64,000 nucleotides of DNA from NCBI GenBank assembly GCA_031553035.1, contig JAVBLY010000005.1, positions 270,553 through 334,552 on the forward strand. Reading direction: 5' to 3'. Under the pieces are notes generated by a model. It saw only the letters and a list, made by a program, of their open reading frames with translations. It was not told the origin of the DNA and did not search any database. Below are positions 16,014-23,517 of this stretch, one piece after another. A program made the translations under genes and the position numbers. Position 1 is the stretch's first letter. Each line of letters begins with the position of its first letter. Source of the stretch: JAVBLY01 sp031553035. GTDB taxonomy: Bacteria > Bacillota > Clostridia > Peptostreptococcales > Anaerovoracaceae.

Positions 16014-16167
16014 TTTTTTACTCTTATCGGAGTACTAAAAATTGCGAAGTATTTTTTTCGAATATCAAGGCGTGTGATTGAGCGACCGAGGCGCGTACCT
16101 AGACATACGTAACGAGGGAGAGATAGAGCAACAACGCAGGTATGCGGAAAAAAGACAGCAAAGAGGT
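16014..16167 (+). other. Unassigned G+C-richer spacer between tRNA-Val and tRNA-Asp
   Basis: About 150 bp with no recognisable gene or tRNA. Its composition (GGCGTGTGATTGAGCG, ACCGAGGCGCGTACC) is more G+C-rich than the neighbouring spacers and includes CGTA/TACG inverted bits. A frame running from here into tRNA-Asp is a tRNA artefact. No convincing function can be given. Confidence 0.4.
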
Positions 16168-16244
16168 GGCCTGGTAGTTCAGTTGGTTAGAATGCCAGCC
16201 TGTCACGCTGGAGGTCGTCGGTTCGAACCCGATCCAGGTCGCCA
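16168..16244 (+). tRNA. tRNA-Asp (GTC)
   Basis: Acceptor GGCCTGG/CCAGGTC, anticodon stem CCAGC/GCTGG with loop CTGTCAC, T-loop TTCGAAC, CCA encoded. Confidence 0.96.
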
Positions 16245-16303
16245 ATTTATTTTTTTAGCTAGTTATGATAGACTGTAAGTGCATATATGAAAAAACCGAA
16301 CAT

Positions 16304-16380
16304 GGTGGGTATCGTCAAGTGGTTAAGACACAGGGTTGTGGCTCCTGTATGCGTGGGTTCGAATCCCACTATCCACCCCA
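16304..16380 (+). tRNA. tRNA-His (GTG)
   Basis: Acceptor GTGGGTA/TATCCAC with the extra G at position -1 (16304) opposite C73, the histidine identity element. Anticodon loop TTGTGGC, CCA encoded. Confidence 0.95.
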
Positions 16381-16385
16381 AATGA

Positions 16386-16460
16386 TGGGGTATCGCCAAG
16401 TGGTAAGGCAATGGATTCTGATTCCATCATTCGCAGGTTCGAATCCTGCTACCCTAGCCA
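16386..16460 (+). tRNA. tRNA-Gln (CTG)
   Basis: Acceptor TGGGGTA/TACCCTA with the T1-A72 pair usual for glutamine, anticodon stem ATGGA/TCCAT with loop TTCTGAT, CCA encoded. Repeat copy 2 follows without a gap. Confidence 0.93.
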
Positions 16461-16546
16461 TTAGCTCGTCCAACGAACAGATGTGAGTTGTTGACGAACT
16501 TGTGCACTATTTTCCCAAATCTTTGATTTGGTGAAAATCACTGCCA
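16461..16546 (+). repeat. tRNA-trailing structured repeat, copy 2
   Basis: Begins directly after the tRNA-Gln CCA. Its closing hairpin is compact: ATTTTC (16509-16514) / GAAAAT (16533-16538) and CAAATC (16516-16521) / GATTTG (16525-16530) around a TTT loop. Compared with copy 1, one C-G pair has become T-A, a compensatory change that supports a folded RNA. Confidence 0.75.
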
Positions 16547-16594
16547 ACGTATCGTTTTGTGCATGATGTTAAGTTGTGTGTGGAACGTATACAT

Positions 16595-16668
<74 letters not shown>

Positions 16669-16671
16669 AAG

Positions 16672-16709
16672 AAAACACACTTTTCAAAATCGGAAAGTGT
16701 GTTTTTATA
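16672..16709 (+). terminator. Terminator of the tRNA cluster
   Basis: AAAACACACTTT (16672-16683) / AAAGTGTGTTTT (16694-16705), a perfect 12-bp repeat followed by T's. Confidence 0.92.
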
Positions 16710-16791
16710 TATTAAATAAGCCACCCAATAGTATCTTGAATGTGATACAATTTACAAAACTGGTCAGTTTATTGATGATTGGAGAAATATA

Positions 16792-17268
16792 ATGAAAAAG
16801 GTTATTCCTGTAATTTTGATTTTAATGCTTGTTTTTTCGCTGACTGCCTGTTCAGACGACGTAAAAGAAACTGAGAAAACTGAAGGCACGAGCAATACAG
16901 AAGAAAGCAATGCAAACACAGCTGGAGAAGAAACCGTCGTCCCCCCGGAGTCTGAAGAGCCTGATGCCAATAAAGATGGTGATGAAACAGCGGGATATGA
17001 TGCTTATACGGAAGATTTGATACAAACCGGATATGTCAGTAGTGTCAGTGACAAAGGCAACGGAAACTGGATAATAACGGTTACAAATAAGTGGAAAGAT
17101 ATGGACGAGTCAGAGAAACTGGACTTTGCTAACGATATTTTCAGTGAGCTTTCTGTAAAAGCGGATGAACAATACGGCAAGCAGGCAACAGTGAAAATGA
17201 TAAACAAGTCCGGAAATAAAGTTGCTGCAAGCAGCAAAGACGGTGACGGTATGAAAATTTATCAGTAA
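16792..17268 (+). CDS. Hypothetical lipoprotein
   Basis: A 158-aa protein with a lipoprotein signal peptide: a hydrophobic stretch after MKK and a lipobox LTAC, giving lipidated Cys20. A Glu/Thr/Asn-rich linker (about residues 22-65) precedes a small globular part with WIITVTNKWKDM and NDIFSELS segments, which suggests a periplasm-side binding or assembly domain. I do not recognise a named family. It stands alone between the tRNA terminator and the convergent radical SAM operon. Confidence 0.8.
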   Translation: MKKVIPVILILMLVFSLTACSDDVKETEKTEGTSNTEESNANTAGEETVVPPESEEPDANKDGDETAGYDAYTEDLIQTGYVSSVSDKGNGNWIITVTNKWKDMDESEKLDFANDIFSELSVKADEQYGKQATVKMINKSGNKVAASSKDGDGMKIYQ

Positions 17269-17278
17269 CAGGGGTAGC

Positions 17279-18529
17279 CTATAAGGTGAGTTCCTCGGGA
17301 AAAGCCTTTTCTTTCATGATGCCCCACATTTTATCTATGTATGACAGTGTGTAAAATTGCTCGAAATAATGGTAGTAGTAAGTTCCCCGCTCAGTCAGGT
17401 GTAATTGATCTTTCTTTTGGTGAATGAAGCCCAGTAGTTTTGCCGCAGCAAGTTCAAGCCCATATTTCTTTTTAAGTGCCGATCCAAAGAAACTTTCGAA
17501 GTTTGCCGGGGATATAGTTGTGGTATAAGTTTCCCAGAATAGGTAATATATCATACGTTGTCTTTTTGTGAATTTAATGGTGAGTGATGTCGGTATACGA
17601 CCTGCATTGACCATATCTATATATTCATCGGCTGAAAAAGTATTGATTTTGAAAGAGTCTTTTAAGAGGGTCGTAGCAGAACATCCGAATCCCAGAAAGT
17701 TTTCTCTTGTCATCGATGAGTATCTGGAACTTTCTTCATTTGAAAATGTCCATATGGATGTTCTGTTATAGCCCTGTTCTCTGCAATATGTCAGGGTTTT
17801 GTAAAGCAATTTTTTTTTATCCTTCTCACATACCGGCTTAAACTCGTTACTTGAAAATGCAAAATCGATAAATGGGTATATTGCAATATGGTTTGCACCT
17901 ATGCTAAAAGCGGTATCTATATCATTTTGAAGGTCATTATAAGTCTGATCCGGCAGAGCGAAAATAAAGTCCATGGACACAGTTTCAAACGGCACTTTGT
18001 TCAATGCAGAAGAAATATTATCTTTGTCAATGTTTCCTCGATGAAGAATATCTGTGTATTTCTTTTGAAATGACTGGATGCCTACGCTTATCTTAGTGAT
18101 TTTAGCTTCTTTTAATTGTGTAAGCAATTCAACATCGATTTCGCCGGGATGAAGTTCGATGCCTATTCCTTCGGTTACCTCAAAGAATTCTTCGATCTCA
18201 TTTATGATCATTTTGAGATATGGTGCTGCCAAAGCCGGTGAACCTCCGCCAAAGTACAGGGAAGTGGCTCTTTTTTTACCAGCATTCATTGACCCGATCA
18301 GACGAATTTCTTTTATCAGTGCCAATACGTAATCATCCATCTTCTCCGGGGCATAAAGTTCTTTGCAATATGGGCAAAATTCACATATCTGTTTGCAAAA
18401 GGGGATGTGGACATACAGCCCGAGATTTTTTTCATCTTTATAGGAAATGATCTCATCATTTTCGTTAGTGAATTGGAATGGTTTGGTGGATCTTGTTAGC
18501 CACATTCTGGCCAGGCTTGCTATGTTCAT
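17279..18529 (-). CDS. HemW-like radical SAM protein
   Basis: A 416-aa radical SAM protein of the coproporphyrinogen-oxidase-like (HemW) group. Seen: GLYVHIPFCKQICEFCPY, whose C-x3-C-x2-C binds the 4Fe-4S cluster, then YFGGGSPAL, GIELHPGEID and KISVGIQSF, all in HemN/HemW order. The ATG at 18529 overlaps the upstream gene's stop as ATGA, which fixes the start; the longer frame runs back into that gene. HemW proteins are haem chaperones, but relatives differ, and housekeeping HemW is usually near lepA or hrcA, so this copy may act with its radical SAM neighbour on an unknown substrate. Confidence 0.85.
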   Translation of the reverse strand: MNIASLARMWLTRSTKPFQFTNENDEIISYKDEKNLGLYVHIPFCKQICEFCPYCKELYAPEKMDDYVLALIKEIRLIGSMNAGKKRATSLYFGGGSPALAAPYLKMIINEIEEFFEVTEGIGIELHPGEIDVELLTQLKEAKITKISVGIQSFQKKYTDILHRGNIDKDNISSALNKVPFETVSMDFIFALPDQTYNDLQNDIDTAFSIGANHIAIYPFIDFAFSSNEFKPVCEKDKKKLLYKTLTYCREQGYNRTSIWTFSNEESSRYSSMTRENFLGFGCSATTLLKDSFKINTFSADEYIDMVNAGRIPTSLTIKFTKRQRMIYYLFWETYTTTISPANFESFFGSALKKKYGLELAAAKLLGFIHQKKDQLHLTERGTYYYHYFEQFYTLSYIDKMWGIMKEKAFPEELTL

Positions 18530-19440
18530 TTTGCCCACCTTATATATTTTGGGTATGTAATCAGCATATCCAAAATGACTTTGAGATTTCCGCGGAACAG
18601 TAATGTATATTCTGCTGCAAAGAAGTAACCGCAATCTTTACATAGGCCATCTATATTAATACATCTTCCGCAATAATGCATTTGACCTTTTTCAACAACG
18701 ACACATTGACGGCAAGGTTTTTTGCCTGAATCACCACATATATATGGAAATGCTGATGTGAGATTGAATACAGGCTTTCCTTGTTTTTTTAGTTTTGCGA
18801 TAGCATCGCAGCATTCTTTTTTTTCACTCTTGCTTAAGCTTAGGTATTCTGTACCGGGATGAGGAGTATGGAAATTGAATGAAACACCTCGGATACTGCT
18901 TATATTTTCTGCATAATCACAGACATTTTGTATATCCCGGTGGTTATATTTATTTAATGCCATATACAGCAATAAGTTGTTATGGTGGGAACTATGTATA
19001 TTATCCATGATTTTATCGAAGCATTCTCCACGGATCAGGTCATGCTGCCTTTTATCTCCGTCAAGGCTGATCATGATCAGGTCGGCTTCAGGCGCATATA
19101 TGGGGTAGGTCCCGTTTGTAACTATATTAACTATCAGAAATCCCATGTTCTTTGCACGCTTTATCAGATCGTTTATAGTTTTGCCGCTGTCCTTCCACAT
19201 AAAAATTTCACCGCCGCTGAAGAAAAGAATTCTTACTCCCATTTTATATAGTTTTTCCATTTCACTGATGACATTACTATATGGGTACATTTCTTCTGTT
19301 ATATTGCTTACTGCGCAGTGTTTGCATTTTAAGTTACACTTATCCGTGAGTATGATCGTACCCAGGATTGGATGGTTTTCTTGCTTCATTATGGTTTTCA
19401 GCCCATATGCCGAAAAATGTAGTAATTGATTTATTTTCAT
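18526..19440 (-). CDS. Radical SAM protein with C-terminal cysteine cluster
   Basis: About 304 aa. The SAM-cluster motif is CNLKCKHC near residue 35; FFSGGEIFMW follows as the SAM-binding GGE motif and ITNGT-like VTNGTYP after it. The C-terminal third carries many cysteines (YICGD, PCRQC, HYCGRCINIDGLCKDCGYFF), like a SPASM or twitch auxiliary cluster region. ATG 19440 has AAGGGA upstream. It overlaps the HemW-like gene by 4 bp, so the two are translated together. The substrate is unknown; no peptide precursor is visible nearby. Confidence 0.85.
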   Translation of the reverse strand: MKINQLLHFSAYGLKTIMKQENHPILGTIILTDKCNLKCKHCAVSNITEEMYPYSNVISEMEKLYKMGVRILFFSGGEIFMWKDSGKTINDLIKRAKNMGFLIVNIVTNGTYPIYAPEADLIMISLDGDKRQHDLIRGECFDKIMDNIHSSHHNNLLLYMALNKYNHRDIQNVCDYAENISSIRGVSFNFHTPHPGTEYLSLSKSEKKECCDAIAKLKKQGKPVFNLTSAFPYICGDSGKKPCRQCVVVEKGQMHYCGRCINIDGLCKDCGYFFAAEYTLLFRGNLKVILDMLITYPKYIRWAK

Positions 19441-19455
19441 AACGCTTCCCTTATG

Positions 19456-19508
19456 GTGTAATATTACACTGTGCAAAGTTGTCTGTCAATAGGTTTTATG
19501 ATAAAACC
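19456..19508 (-). promoter_or_regulatory. Two palindromes upstream of the radical SAM operon
   Basis: GTGTAATATTACAC (19456-19469) is a perfect 14-bp palindrome 16 bp before the start codon. GGTTTTAT-G-ATAAAACC (19492-19508) is a second perfect dyad. Both could be repressor sites of the minus-strand operon; no regulator gene is adjacent. Confidence 0.5.
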
Positions 19509-19595
19509 ATATTGGAACATTCATATTGGGAAGTGAAAAGTTGTTAACTATGATATAGTGGTACCAAGGTAGCGCAAATCAACTGGAGGTATACC

Positions 19596-20123
19596 ATGAA
19601 AAGAAGCACTGCAAAAAGAGGATGTATTTGTATATCAATCAGTATTCTTCTGATTATTATGACTGGCTGTAGTCCATCTGAGCCGGATGGCATGGGTTAT
19701 GGCGAAGAATTCACAGTTGCCGGGAATACGTATAAACTCGACAAAATTGTGGAAGTGACTGACAGTGAAACCGGCGGGACAAATCAATTCGAAGTTCAGG
19801 TACTAATGAGTACTCAGTCTGCACCTGTTCAATTTTCCATGGGTGCTGACGGAACTGCAGGAACACCCCAAAGTCTTATCAATATGGAGCTTGATGGAGA
19901 GGATACTAAATACACCACATCGAACATCCGGTTTAAGGCGGCTGACGAAGGCGGCTTCAAAGGTCTCGCAACATTTATCTTTACCTTGCCTGATGGTGTG
20001 GAATTCCCCGAGACCGGCACATTTTTATATACAGGTGACGAGGAAGAATCAGTTCCATTGGATTTTTCCGAGATGAAAATTGAGAAAATAGAAACCGCCC
20101 CTGCAGAAGAGGTGGCAAGCTGA
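19596..20123 (+). CDS. Hypothetical lipoprotein
   Basis: A 175-aa lipoprotein: basic N-terminus, hydrophobic core ISISILLIIM and lipobox MTGC. The mature part is acidic and beta-rich with repeated 'F.V..L' and 'PDGVEFPETGTF' segments, resembling the small Ig-like lipoproteins of Clostridia, but I cannot name a family. AACTGGAGGT stands before the ATG. It is convergent with the ubiquitin-like gene, only 21 bp apart, and both products are predicted to be exported. Confidence 0.78.
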   Translation: MKRSTAKRGCICISISILLIIMTGCSPSEPDGMGYGEEFTVAGNTYKLDKIVEVTDSETGGTNQFEVQVLMSTQSAPVQFSMGADGTAGTPQSLINMELDGEDTKYTTSNIRFKAADEGGFKGLATFIFTLPDGVEFPETGTFLYTGDEEESVPLDFSEMKIEKIETAPAEEVAS

Positions 20124-20144
20124 ATACTATTCAAAATCACAGAA

Positions 20145-20954
20145 TTATTCTTTTTTTCGTTGTCTATTTATTAGAAAAATAAACAATGTCAAACTGATAA
20201 CCATTACGCTAAGCAGCATTGCCAGATTTACTTCATCCCAAGTATCTGCCGATTCGCCCTTTTGAGCTTTATTTTCATTTGTTGTATCAGAGTTTATATC
20301 TTTTACAGGTTTGTTTGTATCATTATTTTCAATATCATTATTAGTATTTTGTTTTGCGGCTATACCATTTCCTGACAGCTCGACTCTTTCTGAGAAATCT
20401 CCTGATTCATCGGTTAATATCAACGCATTCGAATAATCAATAGCCTCAACAGGCGAAAAAGATACAGTAATAGATCCATTTGTTGAACCGGCAGTTCCAT
20501 CACTTTCGATTTTGAATACATTGTCGACTTGTGACAACGTTACGGCAGCATAAGTCAAATCAACGTATTCATATTTGAGGGTCGATCTCGCAGACCCACC
20601 GATGATGACATCTCCGAAACTAATGGTTGACGGAGTCGTTATTATTGAAGGCGGCAGTCTAAGGACTAAATGCAATGTAGCTTCTTTTTGAATGTTATAA
20701 TCTTGAAGTGTACGCCCATCTTCCAATTGTTTGCCGGCGAAGATCAATCTTTGCTGATCAGGTGGAATTCCTTCTTTATCCTGAATTTTTTGTTTTACGC
20801 TTGCTATAGTATCTGCAATTTCTACTTCCAATGTTATAGTTTTGCCGGTTAGTGTTTTTACAAAAATTTGCATACCTAATACTTGATTAATCGGTAATAA
20901 AAATATAACAGTAAAAATGAAAACATATGATAAGGGCTTAAGAATTTTTTTCAC
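20145..20954 (-). CDS. Secreted, membrane-anchored ubiquitin-domain protein
   Basis: A 269-aa protein starting at a GTG (20954) after AAGGAGAG. Residues 1-27 are a signal peptide ending VLG; predicted cleavage leaves Met28 as the first mature residue, which is ubiquitin Met1. Residues 28-103 match human ubiquitin at 66 of 76 positions by my comparison. Changes are P19I, S20A, E24A, N25S, A28Q, S57Q, S65A and R74P-G75P-G76S. All seven lysines and the Leu8/Ile44/Val70 surface are kept; the conjugating Gly-Gly is lost. Residues ~104-205 look like an ASPM/HYDIN-type Ig fold (FGDVIIGG, FSPVEA, LSGNG). An Asn/Asp/Lys-rich linker, a ~19-residue membrane segment and tail RQRKKE follow, predicting an extracellular N-terminus. 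The known precedent is the secreted Bacteroides fragilis ubiquitin; this one is closer to eukaryotic ubiquitin. Horizontal transfer from a eukaryote is inference. Confidence 0.9.
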   Translation of the reverse strand: MKKILKPLSYVFIFTVIFLLPINQVLGMQIFVKTLTGKTITLEVEIADTIASVKQKIQDKEGIPPDQQRLIFAGKQLEDGRTLQDYNIQKEATLHLVLRLPPSIITTPSTISFGDVIIGGSARSTLKYEYVDLTYAAVTLSQVDNVFKIESDGTAGSTNGSITVSFSPVEAIDYSNALILTDESGDFSERVELSGNGIAAKQNTNNDIENNDTNKPVKDINSDTTNENKAQKGESADTWDEVNLAMLLSVMVISLTLFIFLINRQRKKE

Positions 20955-21126
20955 GAGTACTCTCCTTATTCAAAACATAAAAAACTTATACAGGAATCTT
21001 ATACCCATTGTTTTGAAAAATAATATTCTCAATTAGTTTAGAAAATAAATAAGATGGTATATATCATATATCGATTCGCACATAAAGTAATAACATATTA
21101 TAGTAATTAAGAACGTAGGTGAAATC

Positions 21127-21786
21127 ATGTCTGACACAATTTCCTCCGTAATCGTCCCTGCCATAGGGATACTTGTGAGCCCAATACCCCTGGTGGGACT
21201 GATACTGATCATGTTCAGCGACAGAGCCAGAATCAACAGCATAGCATTTTTAATCGGCTGGATATTTGGTAACCTGGGCGTTTTCTTAATAGCCATGTTC
21301 TTTATCGGTGACAATATAACTGACGTAGGAGATCCCTCAAAGGTCAAAAGCCTCATCGATATCCTGCTGGGCATCATACTGGTTGGTTTCGGTATATTTG
21401 AATTTACCAAAAGACCTAAGAAAAATGAAAAGGTGAATCCTCCCAAGTGGCTCGACAAAGTCGATAAATTTCATATACCGGAAGCCTTCGGTCTTGCTGT
21501 CCTCATGTCCGCAGCAAATCCTGAAGATATGCTGTTCGCTCTGACTGCCGGAGTATCGGTCGGATACCATGCAACCAGCATCACTCAGGCGATAACAGGC
21601 GCAATAGTATTTATTTTGATCGCCTGCTCAACAGTATATATCCCAACATTGATTTATCTTGTTGCAGGCAGCAGGCTCCACGGTCTTCTGGAGAAAGCCC
21701 GGGTTTTCCTGATCAAATACAATTCCATTATAATGGCAATACTCTTCGTCGGCATCGGTATCATGGTGATATCCAAGGCATTTTAA
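21127..21786 (+). CDS. GAP/Sap-family membrane protein
   Basis: A 219-aa integral membrane protein with about six hydrophobic segments. The first runs from residue 8 with the motif SPIPLVGLILIMFS, and a central soluble stretch (about 95-120, FTKRPKK to DKFHIPEAF) precedes AVLMSAANPEDM. This pattern fits the GAP family (Sap, sulfolipid-1-addressing protein in mycobacteria), whose members are LysE-like transporters with poorly known substrates. It ends 6 bp before the SulP gene and is probably co-transcribed with it. Confidence 0.75.
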   Translation: MSDTISSVIVPAIGILVSPIPLVGLILIMFSDRARINSIAFLIGWIFGNLGVFLIAMFFIGDNITDVGDPSKVKSLIDILLGIILVGFGIFEFTKRPKKNEKVNPPKWLDKVDKFHIPEAFGLAVLMSAANPEDMLFALTAGVSVGYHATSITQAITGAIVFILIACSTVYIPTLIYLVAGSRLHGLLEKARVFLIKYNSIIMAILFVGIGIMVISKAF

Positions 21787-21792
21787 ACAGAG

Positions 21793-23472
21793 ATGAATAT
21801 GAACCTACGCAAAATCAACAAGTTCATTCTGCCGTCCCTAAGGCATTATTCTCCTGCAAAGGCAAAGAATGATGTTTTTGCCGGTGTGATTGTTGCAGCT
21901 CTTACCATTCCCATGGCGATGGGTTATGCCCAGGTTGCGGGACTTCCTCCGGTTTATGGATTATACGGTTCGATCCTGCCGGTTCTCGGTTACGCTTTGT
22001 TCGCAAGCTCACCGGAAATGATTTTCGGAATGAATGCTGCAACCAGCGCAATTACCAGCTCCATATTTATAACTCTCGGTATCGAGTTAGGTTCAAAAGA
22101 GGCAATCACAGTTGCACCTCAACTTGCTCTTTTCACATCATTATTTTTATTTCTTTTTGCGATCCTCAGACTGGGAAGATTCGCAGGCTATATTTCTACT
22201 CCTGTAATGAGCGGATTTCTTTCGGGAACCGCATTATCGATCCTTATTGGGCAGGCACTGCAGATCATGGGCCTCAAGTCGGCGGGAACCGACTTCCTCG
22301 GCAACATGGAAGTTTTCTTTGATAAAGTTGCTGACACTAATCTGATAGCTCTTCTTATCGGATCGCTTACGGTGGCAATCATACTGGTAGCGAAAAAATT
22401 TGCGCCCAGATTCCCGATGGGTTTGGCAATACTAGTTCTGGGAACCATTCTTTCCGGAGTTCTTCATTTTGATAAATTGGGTATTACCATAGTCGGGAAG
22501 ATCCCAAGCGGATTCCCGGCATTTTCCTTCCCCGACATCTTTCATGAACCCCATGTGACCACATATGTATCAATGGGATTTGTGGTGGCACTTGTTATAT
22601 TTGCAGACTCACTGATGACTACCAACAGCTTTGCTATCAAAGGCAAATACAAGGTCAAAGATAATCAGGAACTCTTTGCTTTTGGCATATCCAATCTGTT
22701 TTCTTCTCTGATAGGCTGTTCACCGACCAGTTCCAGCGTTTCAAGAACAGCCGCAAGTCACAATTTCCATGGTAAAACCCAGATGGTGTCAATTGTTTCA
22801 ATTGCCGTCGTAGGGCTTGTTTTGGCATTTCTGAGTAAGTTTTTGTATTATATGCCTCAGCCCGTACTTTCAGGGATCATCTTCGCTTCACTTGTGAATG
22901 TCCTGGATATTGCACTTCTCACAAGCCTGATCAAAAAGGTCAAGCGTGAAGCATTAGTCTGGATAGCATCTGCTCTGGGTGTGCTTATAGGAGGAGTGCT
23001 GGTAGGCGTTATCGTCGGCGTTTTCCTGTCCTTTGTGGATGTGATAATCAAGATAGCTTCCCCCCATCAGGCTTTTCTCGGCAGGATACCCGGTAAGCAT
23101 GGATTTTATAATCTTGAGAGAAACCCGGATGCCGTGCCAATCCCCGGTGTTGTCATATTCAGATTCAGCGCCAGGTTGTTTTTCGGTAACATCGACTCAT
23201 TCAAAAAGTCAATCGAAAAGAGTGTTAAAGAAGACACCATGGCCGTGATAATAGATGCCTCAGGAATCAACAGTATCGACTCGACAGCTGCCGAAGGTTT
23301 GGGAATCCTGATAAGATACCTTAAGCGAAAAAAAGTCAAATATTATTTTGCGGAACAGATCGCTTCCATCAATGACCAGTTCATCAGGTTGGGCCTTGGT
23401 GACATCGTCGAAAAGAACCATACTGCAAAGACTATCGAGGATGCACTTATAGACCTGGACATCACAGTCTGA
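21793..23472 (+). CDS. SulP-family anion permease with STAS domain
   Basis: A 559-aa SLC26/SulP transporter. The N-terminal signature PVYGLYGSILPVLGYALF near residue 55 and about ten to twelve further membrane segments (to ~430) form the transport core; residues ~445-555 are a cytosolic STAS domain (VVIFRFSARLFFGN, IDASGINSIDSTAAEGLG). Family members move sulfate, bicarbonate or other anions; the substrate is not predictable here. SCSPTSSSVSRTA-like segment near residue 310 is the usual conserved loop. It follows the GAP-family gene by 6 bp. Confidence 0.92.
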   Translation: MNMNLRKINKFILPSLRHYSPAKAKNDVFAGVIVAALTIPMAMGYAQVAGLPPVYGLYGSILPVLGYALFASSPEMIFGMNAATSAITSSIFITLGIELGSKEAITVAPQLALFTSLFLFLFAILRLGRFAGYISTPVMSGFLSGTALSILIGQALQIMGLKSAGTDFLGNMEVFFDKVADTNLIALLIGSLTVAIILVAKKFAPRFPMGLAILVLGTILSGVLHFDKLGITIVGKIPSGFPAFSFPDIFHEPHVTTYVSMGFVVALVIFADSLMTTNSFAIKGKYKVKDNQELFAFGISNLFSSLIGCSPTSSSVSRTAASHNFHGKTQMVSIVSIAVVGLVLAFLSKFLYYMPQPVLSGIIFASLVNVLDIALLTSLIKKVKREALVWIASALGVLIGGVLVGVIVGVFLSFVDVIIKIASPHQAFLGRIPGKHGFYNLERNPDAVPIPGVVIFRFSARLFFGNIDSFKKSIEKSVKEDTMAVIIDASGINSIDSTAAEGLGILIRYLKRKKVKYYFAEQIASINDQFIRLGLGDIVEKNHTAKTIEDALIDLDITV

Positions 23473-23517
23473 TATAATATTCATGTACTTAGTTTTATAA
23501 TTTAAAATCAAGGAGTT

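Noticed and set aside
16078..16486. Two open frames across the Asp, His and Gln tRNA genes that look like small proteins
   Set aside because: They run through tRNA genes; their matching stretches (for example GGSRFEP- or ESHYP-like) are translations of the conserved T-arm, a common false gene.
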